From Rhodospirillaceae bacterium LM-1 (GTDB lineage: Bacteria > Pseudomonadota > Alphaproteobacteria > Rhodospirillales > WMHbin7), in the NCBI GenBank assembly GCA_902725215.1, contig CACUVI010000028.1:51872-115871 (forward strand): DNA of 64,000 nucleotides, written 5' to 3'. Positions 27,226 through 36,038 of the stretch are shown in pieces. Position numbers and translations under genes: made by a program. The notes beneath the pieces were generated by a model, which was not told the origin of the DNA, ran no database searches, and saw only the letters and a list, made by a program, of their open reading frames with translations. How positions within the stretch are numbered: the stretch's first letter is position 1; each line of letters begins with the position of its first letter.

Positions 27226-28922
27226 GGCAAAGGTCCTTGTTCGATACGAATAGACAGCTTGAGGCGGTTGCCTGCCCCCGGCGGGGGCTGTTCGAAGCGG
27301 TGGTCGTCCAGCACCGACTGGATGAAATGGGTGCCAAGCCCGCCTGGACGAACATCGTCCAGGTCGCGGGGGCGGATGCGCGAAGGATCGACTGCAGGCG
27401 CGTAATCGGTCATGCGCACCACCAGATGCCCCTCCTCCTTCGAAATGTCGATATTCACCGGCTTGTCCGAAGGGCCGCCATAGGCGTGGCGGATGATGTT
27501 TTGCATGGCTTCATCGACCGCCAGCACCAGATCGGCGTTTTTCTCATCCGATAATCCGGCCAGCGATGCCGATTCGGCCACCACACGGCGCACCATCTTC
27601 AGGCGGTTGGGCTGCGCTGGAACGTCCAGCCTGGCTAGGCGCAAGATGGGCTGGAACGGCTGGGCGTCGATTGGCGGCTTGTGGCCATCGACAGCCAGCA
27701 GGGTCAGGTCGTCATGCACTTGACGTCCGGGGGCCAGGGCGGCATCGGCCAGGGCCGCCAGCTTGTCCGCCAGCGGCGCTTCGTCCTTTTGCTCGCCGAT
27801 CAGGGCGGCGACGCCTTCGGCTCCCAGCATTGTCCCGTCCTCCCCCGTGCTTTCGGTCAGGCCATCAGTGAAGATGTACAAGGTTCCTCCGTCAAGCGCC
27901 ACCTCTTCGGATTCGTAAACCGTTCCCGGCAGAATGCCGACCGGCGGGGATGGGGCGGGAAGCGAAATGGCGGGCTGGCCCTTGCGGATCAGCAAAGGCG
28001 GTTCGTGGCCCGCATTGGAGAAAGACAGTTTCTGGCCCGAAGCATCCAGGAAGCCCGCCACCAGGGTCACGAATTTTCCCTGGCTGGCCGTTTCGCACAG
28101 TTCGTCGTTGATGCGCGCCACCAGCAGCGCCGGATCGCATTCGTCCTTGGCCAGGGCGCGAAACAGGCTGGCCGTCTTGGCCATCAAAAGGGCGGCGTCC
28201 ATGCCCTTGCCGGAAACATCGCCCAGGCAAAAGCCGATGCGGCCATCGGCCAGGGGCAGGATGTCGTAGAAATCGCCTGCCACCTCGCGGAAGGGGCGGC
28301 CCAGTCCCGCGATGGGAAAGGGGGCGGGCCGGTCTTCGGGCAGCAGGCTGTGCTGGATTTGCGCCGCCAGTTCCATCTCACGCTTCATGCGCTCCTGTTC
28401 GACCAGGGCTTGGGCCATGCGGGCGTTCAAAAGGGCCAGGGCGGCGGCCGATGCCAGGGCTTCCAGCACGCGGGCGTCGGGGGCGTCGAACAGACCGTCG
28501 CCTGTTGATTTGTTGATCAGCTCGATGGCGCCCAGGGCTTCGTTGCGCACCACCATGGGGGCGCACAGGATCGAGCGCGTGACGAATCCGGTTTTGCTGT
28601 CAACATTGGCGTGGAAGTCGGGATCGTTTCGAACGTCGAAGACGGTCTGGGTGGTGCGGCCAATGACGGCGCGGCCCACGATGCCGCTGGAAACCGGAAT
28701 GCGAAGGCCGGTGATATCGACTGGCCCGGCGCAGGCATGGCACACCAACTCGCCCCTTTCGGTCAGGAACAGCGACGCGGCTTCGGCGTTCAAGGCGTCT
28801 GCGATTCGCTCCAGCCCGTGTTTCAAACTGGCGTCCAAATTCTGCGACGTGGCGAAACTCAAGCTCATCGCGGCGATGAGATCCAGGTGTTCGGCCAGTC
28901 CGTGCGGGTGGGAATCGATCAT
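27222..28922 (-). CDS. GAF-PP2C(SpoIIE)-HATPase fusion, partner-switch phosphatase/kinase
   Basis: This 566-residue soluble protein has three parts. A GAF sensor covers about 20-170 (DALNAEAASLFLTERGELVCHACAG). A SpoIIE-type PP2C phosphatase covers about 200-400, with GDFYDILPLADGRIGFCLGDVSGKGMDAALLMA holding the metal-binding Asp residues. A GHKL ATPase of RsbW type covers about 430-560, with DEAMQNIIRHAYGG, MTDYAPAVDPSRI and GGLGTHFI. Having both phosphatase and kinase on one chain suggests it sets the phosphorylation state of the STAS protein encoded next. It is the first gene of the eight-gene run; 164 bp separate it from the divergent EAL gene. Confidence 0.9.
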   Translation of the reverse strand: MIDSHPHGLAEHLDLIAAMSLSFATSQNLDASLKHGLERIADALNAEAASLFLTERGELVCHACAGPVDITGLRIPVSSGIVGRAVIGRTTQTVFDVRNDPDFHANVDSKTGFVTRSILCAPMVVRNEALGAIELINKSTGDGLFDAPDARVLEALASAAALALLNARMAQALVEQERMKREMELAAQIQHSLLPEDRPAPFPIAGLGRPFREVAGDFYDILPLADGRIGFCLGDVSGKGMDAALLMAKTASLFRALAKDECDPALLVARINDELCETASQGKFVTLVAGFLDASGQKLSFSNAGHEPPLLIRKGQPAISLPAPSPPVGILPGTVYESEEVALDGGTLYIFTDGLTESTGEDGTMLGAEGVAALIGEQKDEAPLADKLAALADAALAPGRQVHDDLTLLAVDGHKPPIDAQPFQPILRLARLDVPAQPNRLKMVRRVVAESASLAGLSDEKNADLVLAVDEAMQNIIRHAYGGPSDKPVNIDISKEEGHLVVRMTDYAPAVDPSRIRPRDLDDVRPGGLGTHFIQSVLDDHRFEQPPPGAGNRLKLSIRIEQGPLP

Positions 28923-29086
28923 GGCGCATGATGCAATGGCTTGAAAGGATTGGAAAGCTCGTGTTTGCCCGCCAGCGGGTTAAATGAATGTTTTGTTGCA
29001 AGTCCTTGTAGATGTTGACTTTCTGGGGCGGCAAAGCGCATCCCTTGCAGGCTTTGAACGGTCCGGCAACCAGCGCGGAGAGCCTG

Positions 29087-30967
29087 ATGACGATGCTTCA
29101 ATTGGACCAGGCGGGATCCATGGCCCGCCCATTTCCCCCTTCGCCTCTTCGCCCGACGCATGCCAAGGGGCCGGTGCCGCTGGCCGTGCCGCCTCGTTTG
29201 GGCCGCGCCTGGCTGGATATTCTGTCCAAGCTGGATTTTGCCTTTCAGCCCATCGTCAATATCCATACCGGCTATTGCGGCGGCTACGAGGCGCTGTTGC
29301 GCAACACGACCGAAGCCGGATTCGCCAGCATTGGCGATTTCTTCGATTGTTGCCACGCTCAGGGCGTCCTGCCCGCCATTGAAGGCGTTCTGCTGGCCAA
29401 GGCGGCGCGCAAGTTCGCCACCATGCCCGGCGCCGCCAAGCTGCGCTTGTTCCTGAACGCCGACAACCGCGCCCTGGGCGCGCTGCCCGTCTTGCAAGCG
29501 CTGAAAACATGCTTGGCCGAGGAAGGTCTGTCGGAAACGGCGGTCACGTTCGAGGTTTCCGAGCGCCATCCCTTCCCGCTGACGTTGGATCCCACCCAGA
29601 TCATTCGCGAATTGAAGCGCGACGCCTTCAAGATCGCCATCGACGATTTCGGCATCGGCTTTTCCGGCCTTCAGCTTTTGTATCTGGCCGAGCCGGAATA
29701 TTTGAAGATCGACCGTTTCTTCATCGCGGGCATCGCCACCGACGCCAAGAAGAAGCTGTTTCTCGCCAACATGGTCAATGTGGCGCATGTGCTGGGCATC
29801 GAGGTGATTGCCGAGGGCGTGGAGACCGAGCAGGAATTTTTCAGCTGCAAGGACATCGGCTGCGATCTGGTGCAGGGCTACATGATCCAGCATCCGACGC
29901 AAGAGACCGCGCAGCTGCGCACGCACTATCCCGACATCGAAAAGCTGAGCCGTCGCGAGCGTCGCCAGAAGGGGTCCGACCAGAAGATCATTTTCGAGCA
30001 GATCGAACGACTGGAACCCTTGGCCGCCACCAGCGACATGCGCACTGTCTTTGCGCGCTTCAGGGACGCCAAGAACCACAATTTCCTGCCCGTGGTTGAC
30101 AATGCGGGCGAGCCGATGGGCTTGATCCGCGAGCGCGATCTGAAGGAATTCACCTATTCGACCTATGGCAAGGAAATCATCTGCAACAAGAATTTCGGCT
30201 ATAAGATTACCCACTTCATCGCCCGCTGCCCGATCGCCGACGTGCACACGCCCGCCGAAAAGATTCTCGAGATCTTCTCGGCCAACGCCAGTTCTGAAGG
30301 GGTGATCATCGTCGAGAACCTGAAATATGTGGGGTTCCTGGGCGCGCACGCCCTGTTGAAGGTGATCAACGAAAAGAATCTGGCCTTCGCCCGCGATCAG
30401 AATCCCTTGACCAAGCTGCCGGGAAACAGCGTCATTCACGGGTTGGTCACCGAGGCGCTGGCCGATGCCGACAGCGCCTATTCCTTCGCCTATTTCGATT
30501 TCGACAATTTCAAGCCCTTCAACGACAAATACGGTTTTCGCCAGGGCGACCGGGCCATTCTGCTGTTTGCGGAAATCCTGACGCGTGAGGCGCAAAGTCA
30601 CGGTTTCGCGGTGGGGCATGTGGGCGGCGACGACTTCTTCGCCTGCTTCAAGGGAATGGATGGCGATGCGGTTGGGGCCTTGGTGCGCGCCATTAGTCTG
30701 CAATTTCGCTATGAGGTGGAAAGTTTCTACGATGCGCCCGACCGGGCGGCGGGCTTCATCGAGGCGCATGACCGGGAAGGCAATATCCGCCGCTTCCCGC
30801 TTCTGACCGTGTCGGCGGCCCAGCTTGATCTGCCGTCCGCGCACGGCCCCTCGACGGTCGAGGAAATTAGCTGGTTGATCGCCGAGTTGAAGAAGGGCGC
30901 CAAGGCCAACCCAGACAAGATCTGTCAGGCCACATTGATTACCGCCTGCGACAGCAGGCCAATCTGA
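29087..30967 (+). CDS. EAL-CBS-GGDEF protein with GGDDF variant
   Basis: This c-di-GMP protein of about 626 residues has an unusual domain order. The EAL domain comes first (about 40-285), with YEALLR, FEVSE, IDDFGIGFSG, YLKIDRFF and IAEGVETE intact, so phosphodiesterase activity is likely. A CBS pair lies at about 310-430 (HNFLPVVDNAGEPMGLIRERDLKE), then a GGDEF domain at 450-620 whose motif reads VGGDDFF. The GGDDF variant may be inactive or regulatory. An ATG at 29012 is in frame but lacks a ribosome site; ATG at 29087 has GGAG at 6 nt, so I use it. Confidence 0.9.
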   Translation: MTMLQLDQAGSMARPFPPSPLRPTHAKGPVPLAVPPRLGRAWLDILSKLDFAFQPIVNIHTGYCGGYEALLRNTTEAGFASIGDFFDCCHAQGVLPAIEGVLLAKAARKFATMPGAAKLRLFLNADNRALGALPVLQALKTCLAEEGLSETAVTFEVSERHPFPLTLDPTQIIRELKRDAFKIAIDDFGIGFSGLQLLYLAEPEYLKIDRFFIAGIATDAKKKLFLANMVNVAHVLGIEVIAEGVETEQEFFSCKDIGCDLVQGYMIQHPTQETAQLRTHYPDIEKLSRRERRQKGSDQKIIFEQIERLEPLAATSDMRTVFARFRDAKNHNFLPVVDNAGEPMGLIRERDLKEFTYSTYGKEIICNKNFGYKITHFIARCPIADVHTPAEKILEIFSANASSEGVIIVENLKYVGFLGAHALLKVINEKNLAFARDQNPLTKLPGNSVIHGLVTEALADADSAYSFAYFDFDNFKPFNDKYGFRQGDRAILLFAEILTREAQSHGFAVGHVGGDDFFACFKGMDGDAVGALVRAISLQFRYEVESFYDAPDRAAGFIEAHDREGNIRRFPLLTVSAAQLDLPSAHGPSTVEEISWLIAELKKGAKANPDKICQATLITACDSRPI

Positions 30968-30984
30968 TTACCCCCTGCGACAGC
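30936..30984. repeat. 20-bp direct repeat across the EAL-CBS-GGDEF stop codon
   Basis: TGATTACCGCCTGCGACAGC (30936-30955) recurs with one change at 30965-30984. The second copy begins with the TGA stop of the gene, so the duplication created or moved the stop and the spacer before the next gene. Confidence 0.6.
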
Positions 30985-31025
30985 CGTCTGGCCTGAGCCT
31001 TCGGCTTTTGCTAGATTGACCGGCG

Positions 31026-34000
31026 ATGAACGGTCCTAGCGCCTCGACGGATATTGTGCCCCAAGCCCCTTTTGCCGCGTTCGAGCGGGCGCTTGGGCTG
31101 CAAAGGTCCGGCCAATTGGACGAGGCCGCCAGTGCCTATGAACAGGCGATAGCCGAGCGGCCGGATCATTTTCCTTCGCTGGTCAATGCGGCCGTGGTCT
31201 TGCGCAGCCTGGGAAAGCTGGAGGCCTCGTTGCGCCTGCTCTACAAGGCCCTCGAGATCGATCCCCGTCAGCCCGGCATGTGGCAGAATCTGGGAGAAAC
31301 CTTAAGGCGGCTCAAGCGCCTGGACGAAGCGGTCGGCGCATTCAAGAAGGCGGCGCAGGATTCAAGAATCCTGTTGGCGGCGGTCAGCGGCTTGGCGCTG
31401 GCGCTTAAGGAAGCGGGCCAGTTGGACGAGGCGCTTTCGGCCATGGAAACGCTGTTGGTCAAAGAACCCGGCAATGCAGCCGCCTGGGCCGCCTTCAGCG
31501 ACGTTTTGTTCGATGCCGGACAGGAAGATGCGTCTCAGTTGGCGCTGGAGCGCGCCATTCGCTTAAAGCCAGCATCGGCGGCCCATCATCTCAAGATGGC
31601 CTTCCATAAATCGCAACAGGGCCAGTATCAGACGGCGGAAGCGATCTATCGCGCCTTGCTGAACCAGGGAGCCGAAGGCCTGGCATCGGTCCATACCGGC
31701 TTGGCCCAGGCGCTGATCAGCCAAGGACGCCTGGAAGAGGCCATGGACCCCATCGCCAGGGCGATGGCGTTGGACGCCAACCAGACCGACAGCCATTTGG
31801 CGCGCGCCAGGCTTCATTTTCTTGCCGGTCGCTTGGGTCCCGGCTGGGACGATTACGAATGGCGCAAGCGTCATATCGACTTCACGCCGCCCCATCTGCC
31901 GGTGCCGGTCTGGGACGGCCAGCCCTTGGCCGGGCGTTCGATTCTGCTGCTGGGCGAGCAGGGGGCGGGCGACACGATTCAATTCCTGCGCTACGCGCCC
32001 ATGTTGGCGGCGGGCGGCGGCAAGGTCTTTCTCGCCACCTCGCCCGCGCTGGCGCCCTTGCTCAAGCTGATCCCTAGCTTGGCCGATGTGGTGACCGATG
32101 GGAAAAGCCTGCCAAAAACCGACTGCTACGCCCACCTGCTGGACCTGCCCGCCTTGTTCAAGACGGACCTGTCCAACATTCCCGCCAGCGTGCCCTATCT
32201 GCCGGTCCCATCCCCCGACGAGGCCTTGAAAATCAAGGCGCCGCGCGGGGCGCGCTTGAAGGTGGGGCTGGCATTCGCGGGCAATCCGCGTCACCGGGGC
32301 GATCGGCTGCGCAGCATGGCCTTTTCCAAGCTGGCCCCTTTATTCGCCCTTCAAGGTGCTGCCTTCTACTCCTTGCAGGTCGGACAAGAACTGCCCGCCG
32401 ACGCCAAGCCTTATCTCGACAGCGGCCTGCTGATCGATTTGGCGGGGCGGATCGGCTCGTTCGCCGATACGGCGGCGCTGGTCTCGCAATTGGATCTGGT
32501 CATTTCGGTCGATACGGCGTTGGTGCATCTGGCGGGCGCCATGGGCAAGCCCGCCTGGGTGCTGCTGCCCTTTTCGCCCGACTGGCGATGGCTGCTGACG
32601 CGCCAGGATTCGCCTTGGTATCCGTCGCTGACCCTGTTTCGCCAAGCCCGGCCCAACGACTGGGACGGCGTCGTCCGCCATGTCTTCAAGGCGCTGCAAG
32701 AAAAATTGGCGGAGAACGACATTCTGGCCCTGCCTTCAGCGGCCAAGCGCGACGACAAGCAGCCGCGCTTTACCATGACGCTGCCCAGAAGCCTGCTTAA
32801 GGATCCGGGGGCGGCCTTCATCGTCAAGCGTGAAAGTCAATTCGGCGGCTATGAATATGCCACGCGGGCTTTTCTCGATGCGCATCTGGCGCCCGGCGAC
32901 GTCGTTCTCGACATCGGCGCCCATTGGGGCGTGATCGCCCTTTCCTGCGCCAGCCGCTGGCCGGGCCAAGTGCGGGTGCTGGCCGTCGAGGCCGACGCGA
33001 CCAATGCGGCAAGGCTGAATGAATGGGCGGCGGCCAACGGCTTGGCCCATATGATCGAAACCGTGGTGGCGGGCTGCGCCGACAAGCCCGGCCAGGGGCG
33101 GTTGGAGGCGGGCGGCAACAGCAGCATGGGATTCTCGGTAGCACCCGACCCCAAGGGCGCGTTGCGTCTGGTCAGCATTGATTCCTTGCTGGCCGAGCGG
33201 CCCAGCCTTCAGGGCATGCGCTGCTTCGTCAAGATCGACGTCGAAGGTTTGGAACCCGAAGTGGTGGCGGGCATGAAGGGCCTGCTGGCAAGCGGACAGG
33301 TGGCGGCGATCATTCTGGAACGCGGTCGCGGTTTCGATGCAGGCGCGCCTCGCAAAAATTTCACGCGCTTGTTGGCCGGGCTGACCGGGCAGGGTTTCAA
33401 GCTGATGCGCTTTGCCAACGAACAGTTGGGTGGCCCCTTGATTCCCTTCGTCGATACCGAAGATTTATGCAATTTCATCGCGTTGTCCGCGGGTTTCGAG
33501 CCGCTGGCCAGTTATGCGCGCGCGCCGGTTTCGCAAGTCGTGGCGCCCACCCAGCCCGAACGGGCGCGCCAAGTCGGCGAGGCCAAGGCCAAGCGGACAA
33601 CGAATTTGAAGTCGGCCCTGACCAGCGATGCGGGTTTCTGGGCCGATCCGGCCAATCTGTCCTGGCTGGCCGCCGAGCGCGCCGCCGCCGCCGCGCCGCT
33701 GTTGCCGCAGAAGGGCCGCATCCTCGATCTGGGGGCGGGGCTGATGTTGCTGAAAAAACATCTGGCGCCTGGAATCGATTACTTGCCATGCGATCTCGTG
33801 CCTTGGACGGAAGCGACGCTGCCTTGTGATCTCAATCAGGGCCAGTTCCCGGATGGAACCTTCGACGCCGTAGCCCTTCTCGAGGTTCTTGAATTTCTGC
33901 ATGATCCGGGCGGGGTTCTGGCGGCCTGTCGCAAGGCCAGTTCGTCTTTGGCGCTGACCTATCGCCTGCGCGGCAAGGACAAGATCAAGGAGCGGCGCGC

Positions 34001-34136
34001 CCTGGGCTGGTTCAACGATTTCGACGAGAAACAATTGCGCGCCTTGCTTAAAGAAGCGGGTTGGCGCGTCGATCTGCTGGTTCCCGCCGCTGAAGCCGAA
34101 ACAACGCTTATTCTGGCCAAGCCTCTGCCCGAATAA
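31026..34136 (+). CDS. TPR-glycosyltransferase-FkbM methyltransferase-class I methyltransferase fusion
   Basis: This 1036-residue soluble protein combines four modules. TPR repeats span about 10-260 (for example LGLQRSGQLDEAASAYEQAIAERPDHFPSLV). A heptosyltransferase/GT-like region spans about 280-560, with GEQGAGDTIQFLRYAPML, HRGDRLRSM and ISVDTALVHLAGAMGKPAWVLLP. An FkbM methyltransferase spans about 600-790 (VVLDIGAHWGVIALSCA, KIDVEGLEPEVVAG). A second SAM methyltransferase-like region spans about 850-1036 (RILDLGAGLMLLKKHL, FDAVALLEVLEFLHDPGG). It likely glycosylates and methylates a polysaccharide or a protein such as flagellin; the target is unknown. Confidence 0.85.
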   Translation: MNGPSASTDIVPQAPFAAFERALGLQRSGQLDEAASAYEQAIAERPDHFPSLVNAAVVLRSLGKLEASLRLLYKALEIDPRQPGMWQNLGETLRRLKRLDEAVGAFKKAAQDSRILLAAVSGLALALKEAGQLDEALSAMETLLVKEPGNAAAWAAFSDVLFDAGQEDASQLALERAIRLKPASAAHHLKMAFHKSQQGQYQTAEAIYRALLNQGAEGLASVHTGLAQALISQGRLEEAMDPIARAMALDANQTDSHLARARLHFLAGRLGPGWDDYEWRKRHIDFTPPHLPVPVWDGQPLAGRSILLLGEQGAGDTIQFLRYAPMLAAGGGKVFLATSPALAPLLKLIPSLADVVTDGKSLPKTDCYAHLLDLPALFKTDLSNIPASVPYLPVPSPDEALKIKAPRGARLKVGLAFAGNPRHRGDRLRSMAFSKLAPLFALQGAAFYSLQVGQELPADAKPYLDSGLLIDLAGRIGSFADTAALVSQLDLVISVDTALVHLAGAMGKPAWVLLPFSPDWRWLLTRQDSPWYPSLTLFRQARPNDWDGVVRHVFKALQEKLAENDILALPSAAKRDDKQPRFTMTLPRSLLKDPGAAFIVKRESQFGGYEYATRAFLDAHLAPGDVVLDIGAHWGVIALSCASRWPGQVRVLAVEADATNAARLNEWAAANGLAHMIETVVAGCADKPGQGRLEAGGNSSMGFSVAPDPKGALRLVSIDSLLAERPSLQGMRCFVKIDVEGLEPEVVAGMKGLLASGQVAAIILERGRGFDAGAPRKNFTRLLAGLTGQGFKLMRFANEQLGGPLIPFVDTEDLCNFIALSAGFEPLASYARAPVSQVVAPTQPERARQVGEAKAKRTTNLKSALTSDAGFWADPANLSWLAAERAAAAAPLLPQKGRILDLGAGLMLLKKHLAPGIDYLPCDLVPWTEATLPCDLNQGQFPDGTFDAVALLEVLEFLHDPGGVLAACRKASSSLALTYRLRGKDKIKERRALGWFNDFDEKQLRALLKEAGWRVDLLVPAAEAETTLILAKPLPE

Positions 34137-34413
34137 GCCAGCCGACGGCTGCGTCTCGCTCGTTTCTCAGATTGCCTTGCAGGCGAAGCAGGTCGGACGG
34201 GTTCGCCTTGCAAGCCGCCCGCAGACGGGCCAGCGCCAGGCGCGACGATTCAGCTAAGCTGCCGTAGAACCGAGCCTGCGATGCGGCGACCCCCCGCATG
34301 GCCGCCCCCTTGGACTGCGCGCAGGCGATCCGCAGGCGTTCGGGCGGGATCGACCCGTCGAAGGACAAGGACAGTTGCGCTAGGCGCTGGGGGTGTGGAG
34401 TCGGCGTTTCCAT
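34108..34413 (-). CDS. hypothetical protein, 101 residues
   Basis: This is a minus-strand frame converging on the large fusion gene, overlapping its last 29 bp. The protein is Arg/Ala-rich and probably helical (ARFYGSLAESSRLALARLRAACKANPSDLLRLQGNLRNERDAAVGWLIRAEAWPE). I recognise no family and see no strong ribosome site. It fills the only gap between the fusion gene and the phage repressor, which gives modest support. If it is not coding, 34137-34481 is a gene-free stretch with nothing else that I can identify. Confidence 0.4.
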   Translation of the reverse strand: METPTPHPQRLAQLSLSFDGSIPPERLRIACAQSKGAAMRGVAASQARFYGSLAESSRLALARLRAACKANPSDLLRLQGNLRNERDAAVGWLIRAEAWPE

Positions 34414-34481
34414 GCCGGAAGGGTGACCTTCCTGGCCGCAGGCGTCAAGGAAATAATGCAGTAGATAGGCATTACATCCGG

Positions 34482-35114
34482 CTACTGACTGGCCCAGACC
34501 ACGCGATGGATCAAGGCCACCTCTTCGATCGGCAAGGACCGGTTGGGATGCTGGTCGTTGAGCGATTGCAGATCGACGAATTTGGCGGTGCGGCGCAAGA
34601 GTTGCTTGACCATCACCTCGCCGTCGTTGGTCTTCACGATCACGCGGTCGGCCCTGCGGATCTGGGCGGCGGGCGAGACGATGACGATATCGCCCTCGCG
34701 ATAAAGCGGCTCCATCGAATCTCCGGTGATCTCGAGCGCATAGGCCTTGCTGTCGCCCATTTCCGGGAAAGGGATTTCATCCCAGCCCGCGCCAGTGGGA
34801 TAGCCCGCATCGTCGAAATAGCCGTCGGAACCGGCCTGGGCCAGCCCAATCAGCGGAATGCGCTGCACGGCGCCGGTTTCGTCGGGATTGTCGATCATGG
34901 TGACGAATTCCGCGATCGAGGCGCCGGTGGCGGTCAAGACCTTGGCCACGCTTTCCGTTGAAGGCCAGCGCAATTTGCCCTCGGGACTGGTGCGTTTGCT
35001 CTTGTTGAAGGTGGTGGGGTCAAGCCCTGCCTTGCGGGCAAGACCGGACGCCGTCAGCCCGTGCTTGAAAGCCAGACGGTCGATGGCATGCCATATATCG
35101 GCGTGACGCAGCAT
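34482..35114 (-). CDS. phage-type repressor, XRE helix-turn-helix plus S24/LexA-like peptidase
   Basis: This 210-residue repressor has an N-terminal helix-turn-helix (KHGLTASGLARKAGLDPTTFNKSKR, about residues 16-40) and a C-terminal S24 self-cleavage domain. ITGDSMEPLYREGDIVIV supplies the catalytic Ser and VMVKQLLRR the Lys. The frame extends upstream, but ATG at 35112-35114 has GGGAGG 6 nt before it and begins the conserved region. A long inverted repeat lies in the divergent promoter at 35162-35219. It probably represses the adjacent phage-derived genes and would be relieved by RecA-type induction. Confidence 0.9.
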   Translation of the reverse strand: MLRHADIWHAIDRLAFKHGLTASGLARKAGLDPTTFNKSKRTSPEGKLRWPSTESVAKVLTATGASIAEFVTMIDNPDETGAVQRIPLIGLAQAGSDGYFDDAGYPTGAGWDEIPFPEMGDSKAYALEITGDSMEPLYREGDIVIVSPAAQIRRADRVIVKTNDGEVMVKQLLRRTAKFVDLQSLNDQHPNRSLPIEEVALIHRVVWASQ

Positions 35115-35161
35115 GGAATCCTCCCAACCCCCGCAAGGGCTTGTGGTTACAATCACAGGTA

Positions 35162-35219
35162 GGAACATAGTCAATTTTCTCCTTGACGTCAAGCGGTCGC
35201 CATGTTTTGACTATGTTCC
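35162..35219. promoter_or_regulatory. inverted-repeat operator between repressor and phage genes
   Basis: GGAACATAGTCAA (35162-35174) is matched by a perfect inverted copy, TTGACTATGTTCC (35207-35219), with a 32-bp spacer. The spacer contains a further palindrome, TTGACGTCAA (35183-35192). The right arm includes a -35-like TTGACT facing the plus-strand gene. The layout suggests paired operators for the S24 repressor controlling both directions. Confidence 0.7.
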
Positions 35220-35244
35220 CACAATGTACGTGATGGAGACTCAT

Positions 35245-35613
35245 ATGTCGTTCTATCGATACGTGCCAAAACCGCTGGCCGAGCCGTTAACTCAGCCCTT
35301 CGAAACGGTCGAGGAGGCATGGTTTTGGTTCTGTCGCTCTCAGATCGCCAGGCTCGAAGGGGCCAGGTTCCGTTCGACCGACAGCGCCAACGTTCCAAGG
35401 CCTTGCGATCCCGACGACGTCTTCGCGGTGGTTGATCGGCTTTACAAGGCGAGAGAGCTTGAGAGGCGCCATCTGGTGGTCCTGGGCGATTACGGCTTGC
35501 GTCTTGCGCCGCCCCTGGAAAGTCATGCCGACGAGCGCGCCGCCGCCCGCTGCTGGGAGGAGGCGATGCTGCGCCTGCATCCCGTGCTGAAGGCCAAGGG
35601 AATTGTGCTGTGA
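35245..35613 (+). CDS. phage-associated hypothetical protein
   Basis: This 122-residue soluble protein begins MSFYRYVPKPLAEPL and has segments VEEAWFWFCRSQIARLEGARF, PCDPDDVFAVVDRLYKARELERRHLVVLGDYG and ARCWEEAMLRLHPVL. I know no function, but it looks like the small helper proteins found between repressor and structural genes in alphaproteobacterial podophage-like prophages. Three ATGs are close together; the one at 35245 has GGAG 6 nt upstream. Its stop overlaps the next gene's GTG. It is divergent from the repressor. Confidence 0.75.
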   Translation: MSFYRYVPKPLAEPLTQPFETVEEAWFWFCRSQIARLEGARFRSTDSANVPRPCDPDDVFAVVDRLYKARELERRHLVVLGDYGLRLAPPLESHADERAAARCWEEAMLRLHPVLKAKGIVL

Positions 35614-36038
35614 CAGGCAAAAACGCCTTATATGGCAGCGTCTACGACGAAGCCTGGGTGGGCTTTCGCAACAATACGGGATTGGCCTGGCTCAGGCTGC
35701 TGAAGCCGGGATTTCGCCACTGCTTCTTGCTGCTGCGCAAAGGCGGGCAATGGGTGGTTTACGATCCGCTCGCCCATCATACGCGCATCGATCTGGTTGA
35801 TGCCGGTTATGAGCTGCTCGATGTTTTCAGCGAAAAGGGATGCCGTTTGATTCCCGCCGACATCAAGGTTCCGCCGCTCGCTCCCGCTCCCTGGCGGCCC
35901 TATAGCTGCGTCGAGGCGGTCAAGCGCGCGCTTGGCTTGAAGGCGGGCTGGGTGCTGACGCCTTGGCAATTATACCGATTTCTGACCTGCCCCGGGCAGA
36001 ATCAAAAAAAGTTCCTATTCGGCGATAATTATCGTTGA
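35610..36038 (+). CDS. phage-associated hypothetical protein with Cys/His residues
   Basis: This 142-residue protein starts at a GTG overlapping the previous stop (GTGA). It contains FRHCFLLLRKGGQWVVYDPLAHHTRIDLV and RPYSCVEAVKRALGLKAGWVLTPWQLYRFL. The spacing of Cys, His and Asp recalls papain-like/NlpC-type folds, but I cannot confirm a catalytic triad. It is probably part of the prophage remnant. A strong promoter begins right at its end. Confidence 0.75.
   Translation: MTGKNALYGSVYDEAWVGFRNNTGLAWLRLLKPGFRHCFLLLRKGGQWVVYDPLAHHTRIDLVDAGYELLDVFSEKGCRLIPADIKVPPLAPAPWRPYSCVEAVKRALGLKAGWVLTPWQLYRFLTCPGQNQKKFLFGDNYR

Noticed and set aside
28919-30844. A 641-codon open frame antisense to the EAL-CBS-GGDEF gene
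   Set aside because: The plus strand encodes clear EAL, CBS and GGDEF motifs; the antisense product is His/Gln/Arg-rich, as expected from the complement of GC-rich coding sequence.
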